Assembly: GCA_937995745.1 (NCBI GenBank)
Contig: CALKIU010000122.1
Coordinates: forward strand, 1-64,000
Direction of reading: 5' to 3'
DNA from: an uncultured Bacillaceae bacterium
GTDB lineage: Bacteria; Bacillota; Bacilli; Bacillales; Cytobacillaceae
DNA length: 64,000 nucleotides
Every line of letters starts with the position of its first letter. The stretch's first letter is position 1. Made by a program: the position numbers and the translations under genes. This document shows positions 1 to 8,068 of the stretch, in pieces. The notes beneath the pieces were generated by a model. The model was given only the letters and a program-made list of their open reading frames with translations, did not search any database and had not been told where the DNA came from.

Positions 1-380
1 GTAACAGGATAAAACATCTTGGCAGCTGCTTTAACTTCCGAAAAATCATTTTCTCCGGGGGCTTTGAACCAATATACGTTTTCTGTTATCAACTCCTTTA
101 TCCTTCCTGCATCTTCCCCGCCATTTCTCCGCTTTTATGTGATATTGTAATTTTGAGGATAGTTTGAAAAAGTTGAGTTGACCAAGCTTGAAAGATTTTT
201 GCCCTGCCGCTTTTTACATTAAATTTTAAAGGACGAAAGCAGATTATGATAAAGCGTGAAAAACTTTCGTCCCGAAGGTAGAACTTCCGACGTTAGAAGT
301 GTAAACTAAGAGTGGTTGTGGACATCAATGCTGCGCGTTTACGGACTCATGCGCTTTTCGGCAGATAAGGATGGGGTTTT
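1..380. other. Intergenic region before murJ with inverted repeats
   Basis: No convincing gene is seen. The minus strand of about 1-137 is open in one frame, but its only early start (TTG at 92-90) touches an AAAGGAG with no spacer, so I do not call it. A perfect 9-bp inverted repeat (GGACGAAAG at 231-239, CTTTCGTCC at 264-272) lies mid-region. Nearer the gene, GTAAAC at 301-306 can pair with GTTTAC at 337-342, and GCGC at 333-336 with GCGC at 351-354, just before the murJ ribosome binding site (367-376). This could be a structured leader; no clear promoter was found. Confidence 0.4.
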
Positions 381-2015
381 ATGTCGTCAAAGCTTTTAAG
401 AGGAACATTTATATTAACGTTGGGAACGATTATTTCCAAACTGCTCGGACTGTTTTATGTCATTCCCTTTGTGGCTATTGTCGGTACGGAAGGAACGGGA
501 CTTTATCAGTACGCTTATGTACCGTACACCATTTTTCTCAGTTTTGCCACCGCCGGAGTGCCCCTTGCCGTGTCAAAGTTTGTGGCCAAATATAATGCGA
601 TGGAAGAATATGCCGTCGGACGGAGGCTGTTCAAATCGGGCCTCGTCGTCATGTTGACAACGGGAATCATTGCTTTTCTAATTTTGTTTATATTTGCCCC
701 GGCGATAACAAATATGTTCACCATTGATCCAAAATACGATTTCAGCAAGGAAGAAGTCGTCACGGTGATTCGCGCGGTCAGTTTCGCCCTTATCATCATC
801 CCGTTCATGAGTTTGATTCGGGGCTTTTTTCAAGGGCACCAATCGATGGGACCGTCTGCAGTGTCCCAAGTCATTGAACAGATTGCCCGCATCTTGTTCC
901 TGCTCATCGGGGCTTTCATCGTTTTATATGTGCTGGATGGAAGTTTGGTCACGGCAATCAGCGTCGCCACTTTTGCCGCGTTCATCGGCGGGATAGCGAG
1001 CCTGGCTGTACTAGTGTGGTACTGGATGAAACGGAAACCGCACTTGGATAAACTCTTGGAGAGAGACCGGGGGACCGTTAACATTTCCTTGTCGGAAATG
1101 TATAAGGAAATTATTTTTTATTCCATCCCCTTTGTAATGGTGGGTATTTCCAATTCCCTTTATCAATTTGTTGACTTGACGACATTTAAAAGGGCGATGT
1201 TTTCCATCGGGCTTGCGGAGGAAGCGCAGCACGCTTTGACCATCGTGAATTTCACGACACATAAATTGGTCATTATACCGGTTTCTCTGGCAACGGCTTT
1301 CTCTCTGACGCTTGTGCCGATGATAACCCATGCATTTGTGCAGCAGGACCGCAAAAGTGTGAATCATCAGCTCAATCAAATGTTTCAAGTGCTTCTCTTT
1401 TTGACGTTGCCGGCTTCCCTCGGCATATCTTTGCTGGCTGAGCCGGTTTATACGGTTTTCTACGGGCATGATGCCCTCGGCGCTGATATTTTGAGAATAT
1501 ATGCCCCGGTTGCCGTGCTTTTTGCTCTATTTTCCGTAACCGCCGCCGTTCTTCAAGGAATCAATGAGCAGCGCTGGACCATTTTGAGCCTGTTGACCGG
1601 TTTGCTTGTAAAGCTGAGTTTTAATATTCCGTTGATTGAGCGGTTCGAAACGGAAGGCGCCATCATGGCCACGGCGCTCGGATATTCGGTCGCTGTCTTG
1701 ATCAATTTGTCGGTTATAAAATATTTCGTCGGCTACAAGTACAGACTGGTATTGAGAAGAACCCTTTTGATCGTTATCTTCTGCGCGATTATGCTTGCGG
1801 CCGCCGGAGCGGTGTATAAACTTTCGGAGCTTATCTTGTCCCCGGCTGCGAGGGGAGAAGCGCTCATCATGATTTTATTCAGTGCCGCCTTCGGAGCGGG
1901 ATTATATTTTTACTTGAGCTGGCGGAGCAAATTGGCCTTGTTATTATTCGGTTCGAAAATTGAGCGCTTAATTGGAAAACTGCCGTTTAAGAAGAAACGG
2001 CCCGAATTGGATTAA
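381..2015 (+). CDS. murJ: MurJ/YtgP lipid II flippase (MOP superfamily)
   Basis: A 544-residue polytopic membrane protein with about 13-14 hydrophobic segments, of the polysaccharide-biosynthesis/MviN type. Its likely role is flipping lipid II across the membrane for peptidoglycan synthesis; the B. subtilis counterpart YtgP is a known MurJ. The N-terminus has the family pattern of a short basic start, a first helix with LTLGTIISKLLG, and the VGTEGTGLYQ loop. Length matches YtgP. The ATG follows AAGGATGGGG. The gene is monocistronic and ends in a hairpin at 2025-2059. SpoVB and other MOP flippases are related, but the neighbourhood (ytzG, ytzE, ythPQ, pepV) fits ytgP. Confidence 0.92.
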   Translation: MSSKLLRGTFILTLGTIISKLLGLFYVIPFVAIVGTEGTGLYQYAYVPYTIFLSFATAGVPLAVSKFVAKYNAMEEYAVGRRLFKSGLVVMLTTGIIAFLILFIFAPAITNMFTIDPKYDFSKEEVVTVIRAVSFALIIIPFMSLIRGFFQGHQSMGPSAVSQVIEQIARILFLLIGAFIVLYVLDGSLVTAISVATFAAFIGGIASLAVLVWYWMKRKPHLDKLLERDRGTVNISLSEMYKEIIFYSIPFVMVGISNSLYQFVDLTTFKRAMFSIGLAEEAQHALTIVNFTTHKLVIIPVSLATAFSLTLVPMITHAFVQQDRKSVNHQLNQMFQVLLFLTLPASLGISLLAEPVYTVFYGHDALGADILRIYAPVAVLFALFSVTAAVLQGINEQRWTILSLLTGLLVKLSFNIPLIERFETEGAIMATALGYSVAVLINLSVIKYFVGYKYRLVLRRTLLIVIFCAIMLAAAGAVYKLSELILSPAARGEALIMILFSAAFGAGLYFYLSWRSKLALLLFGSKIERLIGKLPFKKKRPELD

Positions 2016-2024
2016 ATGTAAAAC

Positions 2025-2059
2025 AAAAGGTCTCCCCAACTTGTGAGGAGACCGTTTTT
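2025..2059. terminator. Bidirectional terminator between murJ and the small coiled-coil gene
   Basis: GGTCTCC at 2029-2035 pairs with GGAGACC at 2047-2053. T-rich tracts follow on both strands (GTTTTT forward; CCTTTTGTTT in reverse), so it can end murJ and the convergent gene at 2102-2302. Confidence 0.75.
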
Positions 2060-2101
2060 CCAAGAACAGAAACGGGGAAACGCCATTCAGCCGAAAACGG
2101 A

Positions 2102-2302
2102 TCAATAATAATAAAAATCATCTCTTCCGAAGCCGAGCCGTCTCTCAATCCGCTCCACTCTGCGGGTGAGACGCTCCACTTCCCGGTCGAGCCTGTTCAC
2201 CTGCCGTTCGAGCCTTTCCAGTCTGCCAAAAAAGCTGTCCTGCTGGCCGGGAAATCCGGGAAGTCCGGGAATGAAAGTGCCCGGTTGCTGCCTTGGGAAC
2301 AT
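2102..2302 (-). CDS. Small coiled-coil protein, possible spore coat component
   Basis: A 66-residue protein. Its N-terminus is Pro/Gly-rich (PGLPGFPG, residues about 13-20), followed by a charged heptad-like helix rich in Arg, Glu and Leu (about 26-56) and a C-terminal FGRDDFYYY. I do not recognise a named family. The start is well supported by AAGGAGATGG just upstream of the ATG. A sigma-K-like promoter (AC-N17-CATAGACTA) sits 36 nt upstream, suggesting expression in the mother cell late in sporulation. Aromatic tail, low-complexity head and coiled coil all fit a coat or exosporium protein. That role is inference from promoter and composition. Confidence 0.72.
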   Translation of the reverse strand: MFPRQQPGTFIPGLPGFPGQQDSFFGRLERLERQVNRLDREVERLTRRVERIERRLGFGRDDFYYY

Positions 2303-2337
2303 GAAACCATCTCCTTTTCAATGTCCTGACATGTTGA

Positions 2338-2365
2338 TAGTCTATGTGAACCGTTCGGCAACTGT
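2338..2365 (-). promoter_or_regulatory. Putative sigma-K promoter
   Basis: Read on the minus strand: AC (2365-2364), 17 nt, then CATAGACTA (2346-2338). This fits the sigma-K pattern AC-N16/17-CATANNNTA. It would start a short leader (about 29 nt) before the 66-residue coiled-coil gene. Confidence 0.55.
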
Positions 2366-2432
2366 TACTTGATTTTGGAAAATAGCCTTGGTAACGGTGA
2401 AAGCCGGAAAATCAAGGGAAAGGGGTGCCAAT

Positions 2433-3179
2433 ATGAGCAAAAAAATGCGGATTGACAAATTATTGGCCAATGCCGGGACCGGAAGCAGAAAAGAAGTGAA
2501 AAAGTTGTTGAAAACCGGCGCGGTCACCGTCAATGATGAAATTGTGAAAGATCCGAAAACACAAGTGGACCCTGAACGGGACGTTGTAATGTTATTCGGC
2601 GAGGTGGTTCATTATCAAGAATATGTTTATTTTATGATGAATAAACCTGCCGGTGTTCTGACGGCCACGGAAGACTTTTACGATGAGACCGTCGTCGACC
2701 TTCTCGACGAAAGCGACCGCATTCGTTCACCGTTTCCGGTCGGGAGATTGGATAAAGATACGGAAGGGCTTCTCCTTCTGACGAATGACGGTTTGCTTGC
2801 CCACCGGCTGCTGTCCCCGAAAAAAGAGGTTCCGAAAACGTATTTTGCCGTCGTTAAAGGAGAAGTGACGGAAGAAGACGCGGAACGATTCGCGGCCGGG
2901 GTTGTATTGGATGACGGCTATAAGACGAAACCTGCCCGCTTGAAAATTCTCAAGTCAGGTCTAATGTCGGATGTCGAATTAACAATCACGGAAGGGAAAT
3001 TTCATCAAGTGAAAAGAATGTTTGCCGCAGTGGGCAAAAAAGTTGTTTATTTGCGGAGAGTTTCCATGGGCCCCTTGTCCCTTGACGAAAACTTGCGGCC
3101 CGGGGAATACCGGGAGCTGACGGAGGAGGAAAAAGAGTCTCTCCTGCACTATGAACCGGAACCGTTGTTTGGCCGTTGA
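2433..3179 (+). CDS. ytzG: RsuA-family 16S rRNA pseudouridine synthase
   Basis: A 248-residue enzyme predicted to convert a uridine of small-subunit rRNA (U516 by family) to pseudouridine in the cytoplasm. It has an N-terminal S4 RNA-binding domain (about 4-60, MRIDKLLANAGTGSRKEV). The catalytic motif GRLDKDTEGLLLLTNDG follows at about residues 100-116, with the family's catalytic Asp. The ATG at 2433 is chosen because AAAGGGG lies upstream and the S4 domain begins directly after it; an upstream in-frame start at 2388 has no ribosome site. RluB and RluE/F are alternatives within the same fold. Confidence 0.9.
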   Translation: MSKKMRIDKLLANAGTGSRKEVKKLLKTGAVTVNDEIVKDPKTQVDPERDVVMLFGEVVHYQEYVYFMMNKPAGVLTATEDFYDETVVDLLDESDRIRSPFPVGRLDKDTEGLLLLTNDGLLAHRLLSPKKEVPKTYFAVVKGEVTEEDAERFAAGVVLDDGYKTKPARLKILKSGLMSDVELTITEGKFHQVKRMFAAVGKKVVYLRRVSMGPLSLDENLRPGEYRELTEEEKESLLHYEPEPLFGR

Positions 3180-3233
3180 GAAGCGGCAACTGATCGGCCT
3201 GTTTATCCGGCGGCTTCGGTTGCGAAAAAATAA

Positions 3234-3261
3234 AAACGCCGGGACAAAGCGTCCTGGCGTG
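3234..3261 (-). terminator. Terminator of ytzE
   Basis: ACGCCGGGAC (3236-3245) pairs with GTCCTGGCGT (3251-3260) with one G-U pair. On the minus strand the stem is followed by TTTTTATTTTTT. On the plus strand no T-run follows. Confidence 0.7.
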
Positions 3262-3306
3262 CGGCATTCAACCGTAAATGTATGTTAAACAGCGTTATTT
3301 TATATT

Positions 3307-3528
3307 TCAAGAAGGCATTTTTACCTTTTTATTTGTCGTTGTCCATTTCCCCCGGCTGGGACTTGTCACTAAATCGTTATAAGCCAAAACATTTAAATCC
3401 CTCTGGACAGTCCGGGGAGTAATCCCAAATTCCTCCACGAGCTCCTGAGTTGTCACGGTTCCTTGTTCATTGATAAACAAATAGATGGATTTAATACGAT
3501 TTAGCATCCGGCTGGTTGAAGGTTTCAA
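3307..3528 (-). CDS. ytzE: YtzE, small DeoR-type helix-turn-helix regulator
   Basis: A 73-residue protein that is almost only a winged helix-turn-helix of the DeoR type. The recognition segment is EFGITPRTVQRDLNVL and the wing is LVTSPSRGKW. There is no sugar-phosphate effector domain, as in B. subtilis YtzE. TTG at 3528 is chosen because GGGAGTGG precedes it and the protein then begins KPSTSRML; the longer frame to 3567 lacks a ribosome site. It likely binds DNA, but the target is not evident. It faces away from ythP across about 400 bp. Confidence 0.82.
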   Translation of the reverse strand: MKPSTSRMLNRIKSIYLFINEQGTVTTQELVEEFGITPRTVQRDLNVLAYNDLVTSPSRGKWTTTNKKVKMPS

Positions 3529-3927
3529 AAGACCACTCCCTATCCTTTTTTCAAATCTGTGGCTCACGAGACAACAGACTGTGATTTTGAAACTCAGGTG
3601 TTCAGATGGTCATTGGTTTTCTTTTCCCTGGACAACTCCTTTACACGTTTGTAAAAATGAATTTTCGGTTTTTTCTTTTATATTTTCATTTTAACCGCAC
3701 TTGCAAATAATTTCTACTTTTTCAGCATTATAGAGTGAAAAAGGTGTTTTGACTTGTTTAAAAATACGCATCAACTCCCGCGCTTTTTTTATTAGAATAT
3801 GGCTGTGGACACGGGAAGTATTCCAATGAATGGAAGTTGCCGGGCAAGTGGTTGCGCCGGGACGCATTTGCGGCGGGACGTTTTCCGGGTGAGAAAAGGA
3901 TGTTATATAAAAGGATAGGAGGGGCGG
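3529..3927. other. Divergent intergenic region ytzE/ythP
   Basis: About 400 bp with no supported gene. It must hold the promoters of ytzE (minus) and ythPQ (plus). A TTGACT occurs near 3750, but I see no well-spaced -10, so no promoter is called. The ribosome site AGGAGGGG precedes ythP. Confidence 0.5.
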
Positions 3928-4653
3928 ATGCCAGTGAGCTTATTAACCGTTGATATTCAATGGGCAGGTTATGAAGCCGATAAAAAGATCATTGAAAATA
4001 TTCACTTTTCCCTGGAAAAGGGCGAGATCATCGGGCTCTTGGGCCCAAACGGGGCCGGAAAAAGCACGATCATCAAAACGATCCTTGGAATGGTGGAACA
4101 TAAAGAGGGAAGGATCGTCTTTACGAATGAGAATGATTATGCATACATACCGGAACAACCTGTATTTTATGATGAATTGACTTTGTGGGAACATGTGCAA
4201 TTTTTAGGAACGGTTGAAAATCTGCCGGAGGAAGAATATCGGACGAGAGCGGAAAGGCTGTTGGAAGATTTCAGGTTAAAAAAAGCGGCCCATCGTTTTC
4301 TAGGCTCTTTTTCGAAAGGCATGCAGCAAAAAGCGATGCTCATCTTTGCCCTCTTAATCAAGCCGTCTGTATACATAATTGACGAACCGTTTGTCGGATT
4401 GGACCCGTCGGCTATGAAACTTTTTCTTTCTTCACTCGATAAAGTGAAGGGGGAAGGAGCGGGCATCCTCATGTCGACTCACGTCCTTGACACGGCCGAA
4501 AAAGTGTGCGACCGTTTTCTCCTTATTCACGAGGGGAGGTTGGCGGCGGCCGGAACGCTTGGTGAAATCCGCCGTTTGAGCCGATTGCCGGACGGTTCGT
4601 TGTTTGATTGTTTTCACGCTTTGACGGAGGAATCGTCCTATGACCGGTTTTAG
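3928..4653 (+). CDS. ythP: ABC transporter ATP-binding protein YthP (EcsA-like)
   Basis: A 241-residue ATPase. Walker A is GPNGAGKST (39-47), the Q-loop region is YIPEQPVFYDELT, the signature-like LGSFSKGMQQK is at about 125-135 and Walker B IIDEPFVGLDP at about 149. The switch His lies in STHVLD. It pairs with the membrane protein of the next gene, whose start lies inside this gene (14-bp overlap), so the two are made together. It is homologous to EcsA, whose EcsAB exporter affects secretion and membrane proteolysis. The substrate here is unknown. Confidence 0.9.
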   Translation: MPVSLLTVDIQWAGYEADKKIIENIHFSLEKGEIIGLLGPNGAGKSTIIKTILGMVEHKEGRIVFTNENDYAYIPEQPVFYDELTLWEHVQFLGTVENLPEEEYRTRAERLLEDFRLKKAAHRFLGSFSKGMQQKAMLIFALLIKPSVYIIDEPFVGLDPSAMKLFLSSLDKVKGEGAGILMSTHVLDTAEKVCDRFLLIHEGRLAAAGTLGEIRRLSRLPDGSLFDCFHALTEESSYDRF

Positions 4654-5812
4654 CTTGTTTATTGGGCGCCTCAAGATGAATTGGAAATTTCAGTGGCGCA
4701 TCTTTCGGATGATTGCCGATTGGACGGTGATGATTTACATCATCATTCCGGCGGCGGTGATTTTTTTCGTGATATACCGTTCGTGGTGGCTGGAGGCCCC
4801 GGAATGGGCGGATGCTCTGCCGCTCTCTTTATTTTTTATTTTAGGATATATCTGGTCCTGGATGGGAAATGTCCGCTTTTTTTCCGAAGATGGGGATCGG
4901 TTGTTTTTAATCAGAAAAAAGCAGTTGATGCACAGCGTTTACCGGTGGGGGTTTGTCTACTCGGCAATGTTTCATGCCTGCCTTGCCGGCTTGTTCCTCC
5001 TGTTGCTCCTGCCTTTTCTATTGGTTCATTTTCAATTAAGCGGACAAGCGTCAGCAGGAATTTTCCTTTTTTGGCTGGCGATGAAATATTTATTGCTGTA
5101 TTTGAAATTTCATTTGCGCCGAATCACCCGCAAAATCCGCCGTTTTTTCGCCGGTTTTCTTGTTTTCTGCACAACGGCCGCCGTGTCCATTCTTTTTTAT
5201 GTCCTCTGGGCGAATGATGAACTTGCATTCTTGTATGGTTTTTCGGCCGCCATCATCGTTTTTTCCGTCGGGCTCTATACCCGCCTGCTCGACAAAACGT
5301 TTCTCTTTGAACATTTCCGCGCCATAGACAGGGAACAAAAGTTGAGGGCTGTCGGGTTCATTTATCAGTTTTCTTTGCAAACCGAGAAAATTTCTGTCAT
5401 TAAAAGGACAAGGCCGTGGCTGTTTCCCCGTTCAGGGGCCATTTTCCGCAAACGCACCCCTGTCAATGGTTTTAAAGAATTGTTTCTCAAACTCTTTTTG
5501 CGCAACAAACTGTATCTTTCTTCTTATATGCGGATGCTTTTTTTCACGGCGGCCGCCATTATCATTGTGCCGCCGCTCTGGGCGAAGATATTGATTTTTG
5601 TCGTTTTCATTTTTATGGCCGCCGGTTGGTTTGAATCGGTGTGGGATAAGACGTTTTTGAAACACCCGGTGGCCGGGAAATACTGCAAAGGGAACGACTA
5701 TTTTATCGCCAGGCGTCAAATGATAAACAGGATGGTTCTTTTTTCGGCTGCCTCCATGCTCATGCTTGGAGGCGGCGGGTGGCTGCTTTTGGATTTATTC
5801 ATACCTTTTTAA
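4640..5812 (+). CDS. ythQ: ABC transporter permease YthQ (EcsB family)
   Basis: A 390-residue membrane protein with two blocks of hydrophobic helices: about 25-140 and 170-220, then about 300-330 and 365-385. A basic cytoplasmic loop lies between them. Layout and length match EcsB/YthQ permeases. The ATG overlaps the 3' end of ythP, indicating translational coupling. The pair is an ABC exporter of unknown substrate in the cytoplasmic membrane. Confidence 0.88.
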   Translation: MTGFSLFIGRLKMNWKFQWRIFRMIADWTVMIYIIIPAAVIFFVIYRSWWLEAPEWADALPLSLFFILGYIWSWMGNVRFFSEDGDRLFLIRKKQLMHSVYRWGFVYSAMFHACLAGLFLLLLLPFLLVHFQLSGQASAGIFLFWLAMKYLLLYLKFHLRRITRKIRRFFAGFLVFCTTAAVSILFYVLWANDELAFLYGFSAAIIVFSVGLYTRLLDKTFLFEHFRAIDREQKLRAVGFIYQFSLQTEKISVIKRTRPWLFPRSGAIFRKRTPVNGFKELFLKLFLRNKLYLSSYMRMLFFTAAAIIIVPPLWAKILIFVVFIFMAAGWFESVWDKTFLKHPVAGKYCKGNDYFIARRQMINRMVLFSAASMLMLGGGGWLLLDLFIPF

Positions 5813-5827
5813 GCGGAGGGGATCGCC

Positions 5828-7258
5828 ATGGTAAAAATCGATTGGGAACATGAAGTGGAAAAACGAAAAGAAGCATTGATAGAAAAGACAAGGGAATTGC
5901 TCAAAATTAAAAGCGTTTTGGATGAAGATGACGGCGGTCCTGATGCCCCTTTGGGCCGCGGGGTGAAAGAGGCTCTCCAATATATGCTTGATTTGGGCCG
6001 GGAAGACGGTTTCCGCGTGAAAAATGTGGGCAATTTGGCAGGCCATATTGAATTTGGCGCCGGAAAAGAATTGGTGGGGATCCTCTGCCATGTTGACGTA
6101 GTCCCGGCCGGAGACGGCTGGTCGTGCGATCCGTTCGGTGCGGAGATTCGCGACGGGAAAATCTTTGCCCGCGGCGCCATCGACGATAAGGGGCCGACGA
6201 TGGCGGCTTATTTTGCCATGAAAATTGTGAAAGAATTGGAATTGCCGTTGAACAAGCGGGTGCGGATGATTATCGGCACGGATGAAGAAAGCGATTGGCG
6301 CTGCGTGGAGCATTATTTCGCCCGTGAGGAAATGCCTACCCTCGGCTTTGCCCCTGACGCCGATTTTCCGATCATTTATGCGGAAAAAGGGATTATGGAT
6401 TTTGATTTCGTGCAAAAACCCGATAACGGCCCCGCTCAAAAAGAGGGGGCGGAAGTAATACGTTTTGCCTCCGGGCGCCGTTATAATATGGTTCCCGATT
6501 TTGCTGCTGTCGTATTGAAGGCCCCCGGTGAAGAAGAGATGTTGAAGCGGCGCTTTCATGAGTTTCTTGCTGTAACAAACAGCACGGGAAGATGTTTTGA
6601 AGCCGGCGGGGAAGTGATTTTCGAACTGGAAGGGATATCCGCCCACGGGATGGAACCGGACCGCGGGAAAAATGCCGGCCTTATGTTGAGTTCTTTTCTC
6701 GCCAAACTCCATTTGGATGCGGAGGCGCAAAGGTTTTTTCCCTTTATTGCGCAATATTTCCTCGATGATTCGCGGGGCAGAAAAACGGGAATCGCTTATG
6801 CGGACCATACCGGCGAGGTGACGGTAAATGTCGGCATATTGACCTATGATGCCGGTCGGGGAGGAAAACTTGGCATCAATTTGCGCTATCCGGTTACCGC
6901 TGACTTTTCGGAATTGAAACGGAAATTGCAAGAACTGGCGGAAAAGAACGGGTTTGCCATGGAAAATATATCGAACTCCAACCCGCACTATGTGGATGAA
7001 AATGAATTTTTGGTTCGGACGCTTAAAAAAGTTTATGAGGAGCGGACCGGAGAAAAGGCCGAACTTCTGGCAATCGGCGGAGGCACTTACGCACGTTCAC
7101 TCAAGTCGGGCGTTGCGTTCGGCCCGTTGTTTCCCGGCCGCCCGGATGTGGCCCACCAGAAGGACGAATATATTTTTATTGATGATTTACTAAAGGCGAC
7201 GGCCATTTATGCCCATGCCATTTACGAATTGGCCGGGCAAAAGACTGCCGACCGATAA
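5828..7258 (+). CDS. pepV: Dipeptidase PepV (M20 metallopeptidase)
   Basis: A 476-residue cytoplasmic zinc enzyme that hydrolyses dipeptides. The M20 motifs are present: HVDVVPAGDGW (His about 88), IDDKGP (metal Asp about 118) and GTDEESDW (catalytic/metal Glu pair about 152). The C-terminal AHQKDEY supplies a further metal ligand. A lid domain lies between about 200 and 320. The start follows GCGGAGGGG. Length is close to B. subtilis PepV (463). It begins 15 nt after ythQ and may be cotranscribed with ythPQ. Confidence 0.93.
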   Translation: MVKIDWEHEVEKRKEALIEKTRELLKIKSVLDEDDGGPDAPLGRGVKEALQYMLDLGREDGFRVKNVGNLAGHIEFGAGKELVGILCHVDVVPAGDGWSCDPFGAEIRDGKIFARGAIDDKGPTMAAYFAMKIVKELELPLNKRVRMIIGTDEESDWRCVEHYFAREEMPTLGFAPDADFPIIYAEKGIMDFDFVQKPDNGPAQKEGAEVIRFASGRRYNMVPDFAAVVLKAPGEEEMLKRRFHEFLAVTNSTGRCFEAGGEVIFELEGISAHGMEPDRGKNAGLMLSSFLAKLHLDAEAQRFFPFIAQYFLDDSRGRKTGIAYADHTGEVTVNVGILTYDAGRGGKLGINLRYPVTADFSELKRKLQELAEKNGFAMENISNSNPHYVDENEFLVRTLKKVYEERTGEKAELLAIGGGTYARSLKSGVAFGPLFPGRPDVAHQKDEYIFIDDLLKATAIYAHAIYELAGQKTADR

Positions 7259-7303
7259 ACAGGCGGCCCCGCGGATGAATTTTTTCATTTCCTTTTTCTC
7301 GGG

Positions 7304-7333
7304 CTGACAAACGGAGGGCGGGACTGATAAAAT
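7304..7333 (+). promoter_or_regulatory. Sigma-A promoter, extended -10, for the ytlP group
   Basis: CTGACA (7304-7309), 18-nt spacer, TAAAAT (7328-7333), with TGA just before the -10 (extended -10). It leaves about 130 nt of leader before the chosen ytlP start. Confidence 0.6.
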
Positions 7334-7469
7334 TATTGTAATAAAGCTTGATAATCTGGCATGCAGCGGACGGGAACGCGCCTTGGCGGGGCGGGCGTCC
7401 CCTGCAAACCGCTTTGTCCGGGTGCTGTTGAAAAGCGCAGAAATCATGTCAGGAAAGGACGTTGGAAAA

Positions 7470-8033
7470 TTGCGGAAGACTCATTATTTTTATGCCGTTG
7501 AAATTCCCCGCGCGCAAAAAGAACTTCTTCACGAACGGGCTCAAGAGTGGAGGAAAGTTCTTTCTTTTAAAAGCTGGGTTCATCATGACGATTACCATAT
7601 TACATTGGCTTTCTTGGGAAATGCGCCGGAAAAGAACCTTCTGCGTTCACGGCAGCTCGTCCGGGAAGCGTTGGCGGGAAAAAAATCGTTCCCTTTAGTG
7701 ATAAATCACTTAGGTTTTTTTGGAAGAAAAGAAGCGCCGCGGGTTTTTTGGGCAGGAGTCGAGGAAAATGAAGCGTTGTTTGTTTTGAGGGAAGCGGTTT
7801 ATTCCGCTTGTACGGAAGCCGGTTTTTCACTGGAAACGCGCCCTTTTCGCCCCCATCTTACTTTGGCGAGAACTTGGACAGGCAATGAGAAATTTTCCGG
7901 GGAACATTTGCGGGAGCAAGATTCGTTAAGAGAGGACCCCATTTCTTTTAGGGTAAAGAAAGTGATTTTATATCAAACGCGGCCGGAGGGAATTCCCAGA
8001 TATCAGCCTGTAGCATCATTCCCGTTGTCATAG
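7470..8033 (+). CDS. ytlP: RNA 2',3'-cyclic phosphodiesterase (2H family, YtlP/ThpR)
   Basis: A 187-residue 2H phosphoesterase. Both HxT/S signatures are present: HIT at about residue 43 (in DDYHITLAFLG) and HLT at about 128 (in RPHLTLART). The family opens 2',3'-cyclic phosphates of RNA and can ligate 2'-5' ends in vitro. TTG at 7470 is preferred because AAAGGA lies 10 nt upstream and the protein then starts RKTHYFYAVEIP, like its relatives. An ATG at 7446 has no ribosome site. First gene of a ytlP-ytlQ-ytlR group. Confidence 0.85.
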   Translation: MRKTHYFYAVEIPRAQKELLHERAQEWRKVLSFKSWVHHDDYHITLAFLGNAPEKNLLRSRQLVREALAGKKSFPLVINHLGFFGRKEAPRVFWAGVEENEALFVLREAVYSACTEAGFSLETRPFRPHLTLARTWTGNEKFSGEHLREQDSLREDPISFRVKKVILYQTRPEGIPRYQPVASFPLS

Positions 8034-8068
8034 GCGGGGACGGCCGCGAATGGGAAAGGTTTGTAACG

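Noticed and set aside
1..137. Minus-strand open frame at the window edge, possible partial gene
   Set aside because: No start with usable ribosome-site spacing in that frame (TTG at 92-90 touches AAAGGAG) and no recognised family; could be a decayed gene, but support is too thin.
5795..6988. Long minus-strand frame (397 codons) opposite pepV
   Set aside because: Fully overlaps pepV, which has all M20 motifs; composition is that of an antisense shadow in GC-rich coding DNA.
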